NCBI GenBank assembly: GCA_964275345.1
Contig: CAXYBK010000001.1
Coordinates: 1 to 44,873 of the forward strand
Reading direction: 5' to 3'
Length of the DNA: 44,873 nucleotides
Source: MED-G78 sp964275345
Lineage (GTDB): Bacteria; Pseudomonadota; Gammaproteobacteria; Magnimaribacterales; D2472
In this document: positions 7,874 to 16,996 of the stretch, piece by piece
Layout: every line of letters starts with the position of its first letter
Position numbering within the stretch: the first letter of the stretch is position 1
Position numbers and translations under genes: made by a program
Notes under the pieces: generated by a model
The model's database searches: none
What the model saw: only the letters and a program-made list of their open reading frames with translations
Told to the model about the DNA's origin: nothing

Positions 7874-9354
7874 TGTGCGGAATAGTTGGTATATCAGCAG
7901 AAAATAATGTCGTTGGAGATCTCTACGACTCACTTTTAATGCTCCAACACCGTGGTCAAGATTCAGCTGGAATGGTTGTATGTGATTCTGAGGGTAAATT
8001 AAATTCAAGAAAATCTATGGGCTATGTTCGTGATACTTTTTTACAAAGACACATGGACAAATTAGTTGGCAACTATGGAATTGGCCATGTCAGATATCCA
8101 ACAGCCGGTGGTGATGGCAAAGAATTTGCTCAACCTATGTATGTAAATTCGCCTTATGGAATTAGCCTTGCTCATAATGGAAATTTAACTAACTCTGAAT
8201 CACTTGCTAATGAATTATTTCATGCAGAAATGCGCCATCTCAATACTGACTCAGACTCCGAAGTTTTATTAAATATATTTGCCCATGAATTAGGCAAGCA
8301 AAGAGAAATTTATCCTGAAGCAAAACATATCTTTAAAGCTGTAGCAAAAACACATAGACGTTGTGATGGAGCTTATGCAGTTATTGCTTTAATTACTGGA
8401 TTTGGTCTACTGGCTTTTAGAGATAACAATGGAATACGCCCATTAGTTATAGGTATAAGAAAAGGCAAAAACAGAAACGAGTATATGATCTCATCAGAAA
8501 ATGCTGCTTTTGCATCGCTTGGATTTGAAACTTTAAGAGACGTTGAGCCAGGTGAGGCGGTATTTATCGACAATAAAGGAATACTTCATACACAACAATG
8601 TGCGGAAGTTTTTCAGGAAAGACCATGCGTCTTTGAGTATGTGTATTTTGCAAGACCAGACTCAACCATTGATCAAATTTCAGTTTATAAATCAAGAATG
8701 CGTATGGGCAAACGGTTGGCTAATAAAATAACTAGAATTAACCCAGATCATGACATTGATGTGGTTATCCCTATTCCTGATAGCTCAACAACAGCAGCAC
8801 TCCAATTAGCTGACGAGCTTAAGATTCCTTACAGAGAGGGCTTTGTTAAAAATAGATATATTGGTAGAACCTTTATCATGCCTCATCAGGAGGAGCGTAA
8901 AAAATCTGTGCGAAGAAAACTTAATATTCTTGATCTTGAGTTTAAAGATAAAAATGTCCTTTTAGTTGATGACTCAATTGTAAGAGGGACCACAAGTAGA
9001 AAAATTATTGAGATGGCAAAAGAAGCGGGCGCTAATAAGGTATATTTTGCTTCAGCTGCACCTCCTGTTAAATACCAAAACTTATATGGCATCGATATGC
9101 CTGCAACCAAGGAGCTTGTTGCATCTAAAAAAACTGATGAAGAAATTTGTGCTGAGATTGGAGCAGATTGGTTAATCTATCAAGATTTAAGTGATCTTAT
9201 AGCCTCTGTTCAAGAGGGCAATCCTGATATTAAAGAGTTTGAGTGTTCAGTTTTTACTGGAGAATATATTACTCCTCTCAGTGACGGTTATTTAGAAAAT
9301 TTAGAAAATACGAGAGATGACAGCTCAAAAATAACTAGACTAAAAGCTAATTAA
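7873..9354 (+). CDS. purF: Amidophosphoribosyltransferase
   Basis: First committed step of purine synthesis: PRPP plus glutamine gives phosphoribosylamine. The 493-residue protein begins MCGIVGIS, with Cys2 as the N-terminal nucleophile after Met removal and no propeptide. The glutaminase domain shows HRGQDSAGM and GNYGIGHVRYPT. The phosphoribosyltransferase domain carries the PRPP loop VLLVDDSIVRGTTSRK near residue 370. It is the last gene of the long plus-strand run; an esterase gene converges on it with an 8-base overlap. The frequent next gene, metZ, is absent. purL lies 17 kb away in the same window. Confidence 0.98.
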   Translation: MCGIVGISAENNVVGDLYDSLLMLQHRGQDSAGMVVCDSEGKLNSRKSMGYVRDTFLQRHMDKLVGNYGIGHVRYPTAGGDGKEFAQPMYVNSPYGISLAHNGNLTNSESLANELFHAEMRHLNTDSDSEVLLNIFAHELGKQREIYPEAKHIFKAVAKTHRRCDGAYAVIALITGFGLLAFRDNNGIRPLVIGIRKGKNRNEYMISSENAAFASLGFETLRDVEPGEAVFIDNKGILHTQQCAEVFQERPCVFEYVYFARPDSTIDQISVYKSRMRMGKRLANKITRINPDHDIDVVIPIPDSSTTAALQLADELKIPYREGFVKNRYIGRTFIMPHQEERKKSVRRKLNILDLEFKDKNVLLVDDSIVRGTTSRKIIEMAKEAGANKVYFASAAPPVKYQNLYGIDMPATKELVASKKTDEEICAEIGADWLIYQDLSDLIASVQEGNPDIKEFECSVFTGEYITPLSDGYLENLENTRDDSSKITRLKAN

Positions 9355-10237
9355 TATATCTTGTAAAAAAGCTCCAAATCTCTGAGCTAGTATCTAGCTC
9401 CTTAAGCGACCAATCATGTCCACCAGAATGAATATAAAGCCAAACTTCATGATCTGAGGTTTCACTAAGATATCTATCAAAACTTAATGCTTCATTAGAT
9501 GCTGTAAAGTTAGTTATATTATCTAAGTCTACTTGTTTGGAAATTTCAACCGCATTTACATCAACCCAATGCTCAATAACAGCAGGAATACCTGGATAAG
9601 GACCCCATTTATCTCGATTTGCCATATCACCATCAAAATAAGTAACCTCATCAGCCTTTCCATGCACTGCAAAAATTGGCATACCTTTTTGAGGTTTACA
9701 GGTTTCGATTGTTGTTTGCATCATGGTGCCAGCAATAGGTGCGACTGCTTGGAACATGTCAGAGGCATAGCAAGCTAAAAAGTAACTTAAATCTCCTCCA
9801 TTTGACATGCCTGTAGCAAAAATATGGTTTGGATTAACTTGGTAATCTTCGGTAAGTTTTGTTACTAAAGCCTTAATAAAACCAAGATCATCTACCTTTG
9901 AAGACGCATGAAATTCATACCCAACATTAAAAAAATTATTACCTCTTTGATCTTTCGTGCCTTGAGGATAAACAACCAGAAATTTTTCTTCATCAGCAAC
10001 TTTATTCATACCTGAATAGGACATCATTGTTTTTGCGCTAGAAGTATAGCCATGAGATACAACTACTAAAGGTGCATTAGTAGGTAAGTTTTCAGGAATA
10101 TATAGTATGTAATCTCTTGAAATTCCATTATGCAAAATGGATTGATTTAAACCCACATCATCATCAGAATTAGAATTAGTGAACCAGGCAACAATAAGAA
10201 CAGTTACTACAAAGGCAATAATAAAAGCTCGTTTCAT
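9347..10237 (-). CDS. Secreted alpha/beta-hydrolase, PHB depolymerase/feruloyl esterase (LpqC) type
   Basis: A 296-residue esterase of the carbohydrate-esterase-1/LpqC group. It has an N-terminal hydrophobic segment (residues 2-19), so it is exported or membrane-anchored. Visible features are the oxyanion region VVVSHGYTSSAKTM, the nucleophile elbow ATGMSNGGDLSY (GxSxG), a likely catalytic aspartate in HGKADEVTYFDG, and a late histidine in SGGHDWS. Relatives cleave polyhydroxybutyrate, feruloyl or acetyl esters from polymers; which substrate applies here cannot be read from sequence. It starts 4 bases after the acnB stop on the same strand, so it may be read through from acnB, and it converges with purF. 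Confidence 0.82.
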   Translation of the reverse strand: MKRAFIIAFVVTVLIVAWFTNSNSDDDVGLNQSILHNGISRDYILYIPENLPTNAPLVVVSHGYTSSAKTMMSYSGMNKVADEEKFLVVYPQGTKDQRGNNFFNVGYEFHASSKVDDLGFIKALVTKLTEDYQVNPNHIFATGMSNGGDLSYFLACYASDMFQAVAPIAGTMMQTTIETCKPQKGMPIFAVHGKADEVTYFDGDMANRDKWGPYPGIPAVIEHWVDVNAVEISKQVDLDNITNFTASNEALSFDRYLSETSDHEVWLYIHSGGHDWSLKELDTSSEIWSFFTRYIN

Positions 10238-10241
10238 AAAG

Positions 10242-12824
10242 TTAAGATGGATTAACTATGTTAACAGCTGGTATTTCAGCTGACTCTGCACTGGCAACAT
10301 AAGTATCTATTTCATTAAAATTTAAATACTTATAAAGATCATCAGCTACAGGATTGATTTCTTCCATATATTCTTGATATTCCTCTGGGGTTGGAAGTCT
10401 GCCAATAATTGCTGCGATAGCTGATAATTCAGCAGATGCTAAATAAACATTTGCTCCATCACCTAGTCGATTTGGAAAGTTTCTGGTTGAAGTTGAAACC
10501 ACGGTTGAATTAGCTAAAACCCTTGCTTGGTTACCCATGCAAAGTGAACATCCTGGAATTTCAGTTCTTGCACCAGAGGTTCCAAATACATTATAAATTC
10601 CTTCTTCCATTAACTGCTTTTCATCCATCTTAGTAGGAGGAACAACCCAAAGCCTTGCCTTGGTTCCATTGTATTTCTTTAAAAGATGTCCAGCTGCTCT
10701 AAAGTGACCAATATTTGTCATACATGATCCAATAAAGACTTCTTGTATTTCAGTATTACAAACTTCTGATAGAGGCTTTACATCATCAGGATCATTTGGA
10801 CATGCAAGCAGAGGCTCTGTAATTTCATTAAGATCAATTTCTATTACTTCTGCATACTCTGCATCAGCATCAGGCTCGAGTAACTCTGGATTCTCAATCC
10901 ATTCTTCCATAGCTTGAGCTCGTCTTTCTAAAGTTTTTGGATCACCATAACCACTAGCAATCATCCAACGTAGCATGACTATATTAGATTTTAGATATTC
11001 AATAATAGGTTCTTTGTTTAGTCTTACAGTACAACCAGATGCTGATCTTTCAGCAGAAGCATCTGATAATTCAAAAGCTTGTTCAACCTTCATGTCAGGC
11101 AAGCCTTCAATTTCAAGACATTTACCTGAGAATACATTTTTCTTACCTTCTTTAGCGACGGTTAATGAGCCGCTTTGAATAGCTGCATAAGGAATAGCAT
11201 TAACCAAGTCTCTTAAAGTTATACCTGGCTGCATTTCACCTTTAAATCTAACCAAAACAGATTCAGGCATATCAAGTGGCATAACACCAAGTGTTGCAGC
11301 AAATGCAACTAAACCAGATCCTGCCGGGAAACTAATTCCAAGTGGGAATCTAGTATGACTATCGCCGCCAGTTCCAACACCATCAGGTAATAACATTCTA
11401 TTAAGCCATGAATGGATGATTCCATCCCCTGGTTTTAAAGACACTCCACCTCTATTCATAATAAAGTCAGGTAAATTATGCTGTGTTTCTATATCAACCG
11501 GTTTTGGATAAGCAGCTGTATGACAAAAAGACTGCATAACCAAGTCAGCTGAAAAACCTAGACAAGCTAACTCTTTAAGTTCATCTCTTGTCATAGGGCC
11601 AGTAGTATCTTGAGATCCAACCGTTGTCATTCTAGGTTCACAATAAGTACCAGGTCTAACACCAGCAACTCCACAAGCCTTACCAACCATTTTTTGAGCT
11701 AGGGTATAACCTTTATCAGAGTCATCTGCATCATCAGGTCTTTTGAAAACCTTAGTTGGCTCTAGATCTAAAGCTTCTCTGGTTTTATCTGTTAACTGCC
11801 TACCTATAATCAATGGAATTCGACCATTTGCTCTCACTTCATCAAGCAGAACATCAGTTTTTAATTTAAAGGTAGTTACCACTTCGCCAGTATTTGCATC
11901 TGTAATTTTGCCAGCAAAAGGCTCAAGGATAATTTCTTGACCCATAGAAAGATTTGAAACATCGCACTCTATTGGAAAAGCGCCTGAATCCTCTAAAGTA
12001 TTAAAGAAAATAGGAGCTATTTTGCCACCAAAGCAAAAACCACCTTCTTTTTTATTTGGAATAGCTGGAATATCATCGCCCATGTGCCATAAAACTGAAT
12101 TTGTAGCTGACTTTCTAGAAGAACCAGTTCCAACAACATCACCAACAAATGCTAAAGGGTTACCTTTTGCTTTTAACTCATCAATAGTTTCAAGAGGTCT
12201 ATCTAAACCTTCTCGTGGCATTTTAAACATAGCCAAAGCATGAAGTGGTATATCAGGTCTTGACCAAGCATCTGTAGCAGGCGAGAGGTCATCTGTATTA
12301 ATTTCACCAGTAACTTTGTAAACAGTTAACTTTATTTGCTCTGGAATTTGAGGCTTGTTGGTAAACCATTCACCTTCAGCCCATGAGTCTATAACTTTTT
12401 TAGCATGAGGATTAGTTTTTGATAATTCAAAAACCTCATTAAAAGCGTCAAAGATTAATAAAGTTCTACTTAGTGCTATCGCAGCCTCATCTCCAAGACC
12501 ATCCATAGACAAGCAAGCTATAAGAGGTTGAATATTATATCCACCAAGCATAGTGCCCAAAATTTTTACCGCAGCAACTTTATCGATGTAAGGACTTTGA
12601 GCTTTATCTGTTGTTATATCTGCTAGAAAACCTGCCTTAACATAAGCAGACTGATCAACTCCTGCAGGAACTCTTTCTTTTAAAAGGTCTAATAAGAACT
12701 CTGATTCATCATTATCTTGCTTTAAAAGATCAACCAAAGCAGCAGTTTGCTCTGCATCTAAAGGCAGTGGAGGTATGTTTTGTTCTGCGCGCTCTTGAGC
12801 ATGCAGTCTATATTCATTAATCAT
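10242..12824 (-). CDS. acnB: Aconitate hydratase B
   Basis: Isomerises citrate to isocitrate in the TCA cycle; the AcnB type often also dehydrates 2-methylcitrate. The 860-residue protein has the AcnB-specific order: N-terminal HEAT-like helical domain (about 1-160), swivel domain with TGSSRKSATNSVLWH near 232-246, then the [4Fe-4S] domains with VGSQDTTGPMTRDELKEL, GDSHTRFPLGISFPAGSG, GSCMTNIGHFRAAG and CSLCMGN. The cysteines in SCMTN and CSLC are the cluster ligands. It starts at ATG 12824, with a short divergent intergenic region towards the DUF1289 gene. No other aconitase is present in this window. Confidence 0.97.
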   Translation of the reverse strand: MINEYRLHAQERAEQNIPPLPLDAEQTAALVDLLKQDNDESEFLLDLLKERVPAGVDQSAYVKAGFLADITTDKAQSPYIDKVAAVKILGTMLGGYNIQPLIACLSMDGLGDEAAIALSRTLLIFDAFNEVFELSKTNPHAKKVIDSWAEGEWFTNKPQIPEQIKLTVYKVTGEINTDDLSPATDAWSRPDIPLHALAMFKMPREGLDRPLETIDELKAKGNPLAFVGDVVGTGSSRKSATNSVLWHMGDDIPAIPNKKEGGFCFGGKIAPIFFNTLEDSGAFPIECDVSNLSMGQEIILEPFAGKITDANTGEVVTTFKLKTDVLLDEVRANGRIPLIIGRQLTDKTREALDLEPTKVFKRPDDADDSDKGYTLAQKMVGKACGVAGVRPGTYCEPRMTTVGSQDTTGPMTRDELKELACLGFSADLVMQSFCHTAAYPKPVDIETQHNLPDFIMNRGGVSLKPGDGIIHSWLNRMLLPDGVGTGGDSHTRFPLGISFPAGSGLVAFAATLGVMPLDMPESVLVRFKGEMQPGITLRDLVNAIPYAAIQSGSLTVAKEGKKNVFSGKCLEIEGLPDMKVEQAFELSDASAERSASGCTVRLNKEPIIEYLKSNIVMLRWMIASGYGDPKTLERRAQAMEEWIENPELLEPDADAEYAEVIEIDLNEITEPLLACPNDPDDVKPLSEVCNTEIQEVFIGSCMTNIGHFRAAGHLLKKYNGTKARLWVVPPTKMDEKQLMEEGIYNVFGTSGARTEIPGCSLCMGNQARVLANSTVVSTSTRNFPNRLGDGANVYLASAELSAIAAIIGRLPTPEEYQEYMEEINPVADDLYKYLNFNEIDTYVASAESAEIPAVNIVNPS

Positions 12825-12919
12825 AAGTGTTTCCCACGTTATTTTACTTCTCTTACGTCTCAGTAGCCACTAAATGACTGATAATATTTCTAAAAATAAG
12901 GTATTATTTTACAAATATT

Positions 12920-13357
12920 ATGGCCATGACTCGATCTACAACTCCTTGCTTAGGAATCTGCTCAACTACCTACGGTGATAACGTTTGTAAGGGCTGTAAA
13001 CGCTATGTTCATGAGGTAATTGATTGGAATAAATTTAATTCTCAAGAAAAAGAGTTAGTAAATATTCGATTAGAGAAATTTAAGAAAATTGTGCTAAAAA
13101 GCCGATTTTCTATTAATGATGAGACTGTTTTGGCGCAGAAACTTAAAGACAATGCTATACGTTTTAATAATAGTTTAGACCCTTTAACTTGGATTTTTGA
13201 TTTATTAAGAGCATCAGGAACTCAAGAATTAGATTTAAATGAATTTGGAATTACTACACTCATAAGCGAGCCTTTATCCGTTACCAGGGAAGCTATTAAC
13301 AAAGAATTTTTAGAACTATCAGAAGCTCATCACGACAGATACTTTAAGGCGCTGTAA
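12920..13357 (+). CDS. DUF1289 family protein
   Basis: A 145-residue protein whose first 40 residues match the small cysteine-rich DUF1289 domain: TPCLGIC, then VCKGCKR, then a W in VIDWNKF. The cysteine pattern C-x3-C-x8-C-x2-C suggests metal binding, but function is unknown. The remaining 100 residues are helical and have no motif I recognise. Two ATGs six bases apart (12920 and 12926) could start it; the second gives MTRSTTPC and is equally plausible. Divergent from acnB and convergent with the DUF1295 gene, which begins at the next base on the other strand. Confidence 0.75.
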   Translation: MAMTRSTTPCLGICSTTYGDNVCKGCKRYVHEVIDWNKFNSQEKELVNIRLEKFKKIVLKSRFSINDETVLAQKLKDNAIRFNNSLDPLTWIFDLLRASGTQELDLNEFGITTLISEPLSVTREAINKEFLELSEAHHDRYFKAL

Positions 13358-14234
13358 TTATTTGGCCGGTGGCCATAAAAATAACTGAGAAGTTTTCTGC
13401 ATATATTCAGCATAGTCAGATCTTCTTTCTAAACTTCGATCATCCATCATCTTGCAAGTTACCAAAGCAAACATGAGATACATACTTAATGGACAAATAA
13501 ATAACCATACAGGGGAGCTCTCTGCGGTCAACGCCATTAAAAATAAGCCAAGCCAAAAAGACACTTCACCAAGATAATTAGGATGTCGTGAGAACTTCCA
13601 AAATCCAGAGCGCATAGTGGTTCCATGATTTGAGGCATCACTCGCAAATTCTCGCATTTGTCTGTCTGCAATAGTCTCCAAAGATACTGCTAGTATTGTA
13701 AAGATACTTGCGCAATACAAAAGCCAACTTACATCACCGATATCTTTAGAAAGAATGTAATAAATAGGCAGCAAGGATAAATTGACTTGAAAGGTAGGGA
13801 ATATATGAATGCCAAAGAAATCAACAAAATAAACCCATAGCTTAGAACCTTTTTTAAGCTTAACGTAGCGGAAATCTTCCTCTATTAGACCCGGCCATTT
13901 TCTTATCCAGTTTAAATTTAATCTAAATGACCAAAAAATTACTGGAATAAGTACCAAGAGAATTTTTTCATAATCCAATATTCCTGATTCAGGCCAAAAG
14001 GCTACATAAACAGCAATAGGAGCTGGAGCAAAGGACCAAAAAGGATCATACAAACTAGAGTTTTTATAAATAAAACTCCCAATATAAACAACACAGGTTG
14101 CAATAAAATGAGCAAAAGAAACAACCGACCCATTGATGAGCTCCAATTATTTGATTAGCGCAATATATCGCTACAACAAAGGCTACTAAATATACCCAAA
14201 AGCAAATAAATAGCCCTTTATGTCGCTCATTCAT
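13358..14234 (-). CDS. DUF1295 / steroid 5-alpha-reductase-like membrane protein, frameshifted near its N-terminus
   Basis: An integral membrane protein with the DUF1295 signature SSLYDPFWS, repeated hydrophobic helices, and the ICMT-like C-terminal block FWKFSRHPNYLGE followed by a conserved SLERRSDYAEYMQKT tail. Relatives are putative lipid or steroid reductases or methyltransferases; the substrate is unknown. The main frame is only open from a weak TTG at 14146. An ATG at 14234 in another frame encodes MNERHKGLFICFWVYLVAFV through IIGAH, which is the missing first helix. One extra base at about 14130-14146 separates the two. Skipping it gives about 291 residues, a normal family length. The ATG lies 4 bases after the MAPEG gene stop, as expected in an operon. 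Confidence 0.8.
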
Positions 14235-14238
14235 GCTT

Positions 14239-14601
14239 TTAGATAAGGTTTAAACCCATTTTTATAAGTAAGAAGATTGAGATAGCCCAAGCTAAACCTC
14301 TTAATGGTTGAGGTTCATAAGTTGATCCTTCTGTAGCTGGTTTTAAGCTTACACCTGAAATATAGACAAGAGCAAAAATAACTCTGACTATTAACCAATA
14401 AGTTGCAAGTTGCGTATTAGCTTCAATTTCAAGGTAAATAGAAAGAATTGCTAGTGTAAAAAATACTGGAAGAGACTCTCTTAAATTATGAACAGCTTTA
14501 TTTGTTCTCTCAGAGATATCTCCAGCCGAACGCCTCAAACTAGATTGAAGCACGAGCTGAATCAGGTACAGCAGGGCTGTACTTAGAATAATTGTAACCA
14601 C
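14239..14601 (-). CDS. MAPEG family membrane protein
   Basis: A 120-residue four-helix membrane protein. RTNKAVHNLRESLPVFFTLAI followed by VIFALVYISG and LRGLAWAISI is the MAPEG pattern (membrane-associated proteins in eicosanoid and glutathione metabolism), in which the RxxRAxxNxxE-like segment binds glutathione in characterised relatives. Bacterial members of this short type are mostly uncharacterised. The GTG start shares one base with the upstream stop (TAGTG) and the stop is 4 bases before the DUF1295 start, so three genes form a tight minus-strand group. Confidence 0.8.
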   Translation of the reverse strand: MVTIILSTALLYLIQLVLQSSLRRSAGDISERTNKAVHNLRESLPVFFTLAILSIYLEIEANTQLATYWLIVRVIFALVYISGVSLKPATEGSTYEPQPLRGLAWAISIFLLIKMGLNLI

Positions 14602-15167
14602 TATTTGTTAGGGTTAACCGTGACTTCTAATGGGACCATGACATGAACAAAATCATTGCCTTCCCACATTACATAAGGTCCACCTGCATAAGGATCTCTT
14701 GGCATATCTTTCATTAAACTTGCTGGCATCAGCATCATTATGTGTGGTCCTTCTTGAATCCATACACCTGAAGATTTGTCAGTATTAAAAGGATTATCAT
14801 TATCTACTGGAATATCACCTTGGAGCATGTAAGACATACCAAAGCCTTCTTCCTCAGAGTCATATTCTCCCTGTGCCATATAAGCTGCAAGCCATTTCTG
14901 CCATGCTTTATCAACACACATTGGGTTGACGTTTTCATTCGGTGGAGTGCCTGGCATACAAGTCCAACCATTGGTTCCTTCAACTAAAATAGTTCCATCT
15001 GAACTCATGATTGTTGCATCGCCACTTACATTAGCTGGAGCAGCAGATTGAGCTATTTTGATAACTTCTGCTTCTGATATTTTGTGTCCTGATGCTTCAT
15101 GATGCATCGCAGATGCAAATGGAATTAACATTAAGCAACTTAAGATAGTAAATATTGTTTTCTTCAT
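14601..15167 (-). CDS. Secreted protein of unknown function
   Basis: A 188-residue protein with a clear signal peptide (MKKTIFTILSCLMLIPFASA, cleavage after residue 20) and a His-rich mature start (MHHEASGH). The body contains a repeated-looking W-x-C-M-P and N-P-M-C-V-D pair of cysteines that may form a disulfide, and a methionine-rich HIMMLMPASLMKDMP segment near 145-160. I do not recognise a family. The ATG at 15167 has a good Shine-Dalgarno (GGGGA). It heads the group with the MAPEG and DUF1295 genes, so a joint envelope-associated role is possible but unproven. Confidence 0.7.
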   Translation of the reverse strand: MKKTIFTILSCLMLIPFASAMHHEASGHKISEAEVIKIAQSAAPANVSGDATIMSSDGTILVEGTNGWTCMPGTPPNENVNPMCVDKAWQKWLAAYMAQGEYDSEEEGFGMSYMLQGDIPVDNDNPFNTDKSSGVWIQEGPHIMMLMPASLMKDMPRDPYAGGPYVMWEGNDFVHVMVPLEVTVNPNK

Positions 15168-15242
15168 TTTTTATCCCCTAAAAAATTAATTAGATATTAA
15201 ATGTAGATGAATATGTAATTAAATCAAGTATATTTTGTAGAT

Positions 15243-16505
15243 CTAATCGACCAAAGGCATCTCATACCAACTAGTAGTATATTTTGGTGAAACCATATTT
15301 TGCCGCATGGGAGAATAGAGTGATGTGTTTTGTGATGCGAAGTAAATTTGTGTCTTATAAGTATTCATAGAGTCGATATATTGCATTAAATAAGAATTGT
15401 CTTTAGGTGCATTAGAATCTTGAAATAATGAGTATTGTTTTATGTCTTCGCTTGAAAATAAACTCAATAAAACTCCAGCCTTTGCATAGGAGTAATTAGG
15501 TTTAAAAATAGGTTTTAGCGCAATCTTAGCGCCATGTAATATATCTCTGGTGTCGTTGGTGGGGCTATGAAATTGGAAGCTATTAAAGCCTCTATGCTGA
15601 GGTTTTTTATCATTAAAGGGGCTTGTTCTGACAAAGACAGAAACCTGTGAGCATTTTTGTTTTTCATGTCTTAATTTCTCTGTAGCTCTTACAACAAAAT
15701 TACTCACAATAGGTTGAAGTCTAGATAGATGATCTACTCTTTGACCAAAACTTCGACTGACAACAATCTGTTTTTTTGCTGCTACATCATGTTCTATTTC
15801 CAGACATCTTTCCCCACGCAACTCTCTGACAGTTCTCTCTAAGACTATGCTAAATTTTTGTCTAATATGAGCAGGATCACACCGCGCTAAATCTAAAGCT
15901 GTAACGATACCCATGCGTTGCAAGTGTTGATTTAGTCTTCTGCCCACTCCCCAAACTTCACCTACAGGAGTTAGTGATAAAGCTTCTGCAATTTCTTTTG
16001 GTGTAATGAGTTGTACAACTCTTGTAGCTACATTTTTCTTTTTAACTTGATAGATAGCTACTTTTGTTAAGGTTTTAGTTGGAGCTATACCAACACGAAC
16101 GGGTACCCCGGTCCATTGTTTAATAACACCTCTTACATAGCATCCAAATTGGTACAGATTAAAGTTTTTATCCAGTCTATCTAAATCTAAAAAGGCCTCA
16201 TCAATACTATAGACTTCTACGCTTGGAGAAACTGATTCTAATATATTCATTACTCGTGCAGACATATCGCCATACAAGGCAAAATTAGAAGAAAAAACAT
16301 AACCGCCATTTTTTAAATAATGATCTTTGACTTTGAACCAAGGCACTCCCATGCCAACTCCTAAAGCTTTGGCTTCTTTGCTTCTGGCAATAACGCAGCC
16401 GTCATTATTAGACAAGACAACAATAGGTTTATTATTTAAATCAGGCCGAAAGATTCTTTCACAAGATGCATAGAAACTATCGCAATCTACCAGAGCTAGC
16501 GGCAT
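15243..16505 (-). CDS. umuC: DNA polymerase V catalytic subunit UmuC
   Basis: Y-family error-prone polymerase that, with two processed UmuD' subunits, copies past DNA lesions during the SOS response. The 420-residue length matches E. coli UmuC (422). The catalytic carboxylates are visible: Asp7 and Asp9 in LVDCDSFYASCE and Asp102-Glu103 in VYSIDEAFLDL. The HhH segment with GVGRRLNQHL near residue 195, the little-finger domain and the C-terminal UmuC tail with VSPKYTTSW follow. Its ATG shares a base with the umuD stop, so it is translated from the same LexA-controlled message. Confidence 0.96.
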   Translation of the reverse strand: MPLALVDCDSFYASCERIFRPDLNNKPIVVLSNNDGCVIARSKEAKALGVGMGVPWFKVKDHYLKNGGYVFSSNFALYGDMSARVMNILESVSPSVEVYSIDEAFLDLDRLDKNFNLYQFGCYVRGVIKQWTGVPVRVGIAPTKTLTKVAIYQVKKKNVATRVVQLITPKEIAEALSLTPVGEVWGVGRRLNQHLQRMGIVTALDLARCDPAHIRQKFSIVLERTVRELRGERCLEIEHDVAAKKQIVVSRSFGQRVDHLSRLQPIVSNFVVRATEKLRHEKQKCSQVSVFVRTSPFNDKKPQHRGFNSFQFHSPTNDTRDILHGAKIALKPIFKPNYSYAKAGVLLSLFSSEDIKQYSLFQDSNAPKDNSYLMQYIDSMNTYKTQIYFASQNTSLYSPMRQNMVSPKYTTSWYEMPLVD

Positions 16506-16934
16506 TAAAATTTATTAATTGCAGCTGTGACAGTTCCTAGTATTTCTAACTCTTGTCCATGATTAATAAAGATAGGAGGGTAACTTGGATTATCTGGCAT
16601 TAAACACATTTTTGGTTTTAACTTAAGACGCTTACAGACAAACTCACCGTCGATAGATGCAACGACTATGCTGTCATGTGATGGTTTAATACTGCGATCG
16701 ACTACAAGCACAGCTTGATCTGTAATACCTGATCCAAGCATTGATTGTCCTTGAGCACGGACTAGAAAAGTTGCAGCACCATTTTTAATAAGATGTTTAT
16801 TCAGATCTATAGGGCTTTCCATGTAGTCACTAGCAGGGCTAGGGAAAACCTGCATGCACTGACTCAAGAAAATAGGGCACAAATATTGCCGGCAGATTTT
16901 CTTCAGAAATTTTTCCGATGTAGTCAACTTTCAT
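16505..16934 (-). CDS. umuD: UmuD, SOS-response polymerase V subunit, interrupted by a +1 frameshift
   Basis: UmuD is a LexA-like protein that cleaves itself on RecA filaments to the mutagenically active UmuD'. From ATG 16934 the frame reads MKVDYIGKIS through VHAGFP and then hits a stop at 16839-16841; the following frame reads FPSPASDYMES to the end. Skipping one base within 16841-16850 (a TTTTCCC tract) gives 142 residues. The rebuilt protein has the Ala28-Gly29 cleavage site followed by FPSPA, and the Ser64/Lys101 dyad, 37 residues apart as Ser60/Lys97 are in E. coli. Alternatively a TTG at 16927 starts a 140-residue frame, but that frame lacks the Ala-Gly site and has a non-homologous N-terminus. 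Confidence 0.9.
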
Positions 16935-16953
16935 AAGGATATTGTTTTAATTT

Positions 16954-16971
16954 ACTGTATAAATATACAGT
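16954..16971 (-). promoter_or_regulatory. LexA (SOS) box upstream of umuDC
   Basis: ACTGTATAAATATACAGT on the plus strand: perfect 8-base arms (ACTGTATA/TATACAGT) around two bases, containing the gammaproteobacterial LexA consensus CTG-N10-CAG. It ends about 20 bases before the ATG of umuD and lies just past the lpxH stop. The location implies LexA repression of umuDC and induction by DNA damage. Confidence 0.93.
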
Positions 16972-16996
16972 AGTATTTCAATTAGAACAATAGGAT

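Noticed and set aside
12022..12243. Plus-strand open frame inside acnB
   Set aside because: Antisense to conserved aconitase residues and without start signals.
16505..16927. UmuD starting at TTG 16927 with a Cys-Met-Gln sequence in place of the cleavage site
   Set aside because: The N-terminus in this frame has no similarity to UmuD, while the other frame gives a normal N-terminus and Ala-Gly site from an ATG correctly placed behind the LexA box.
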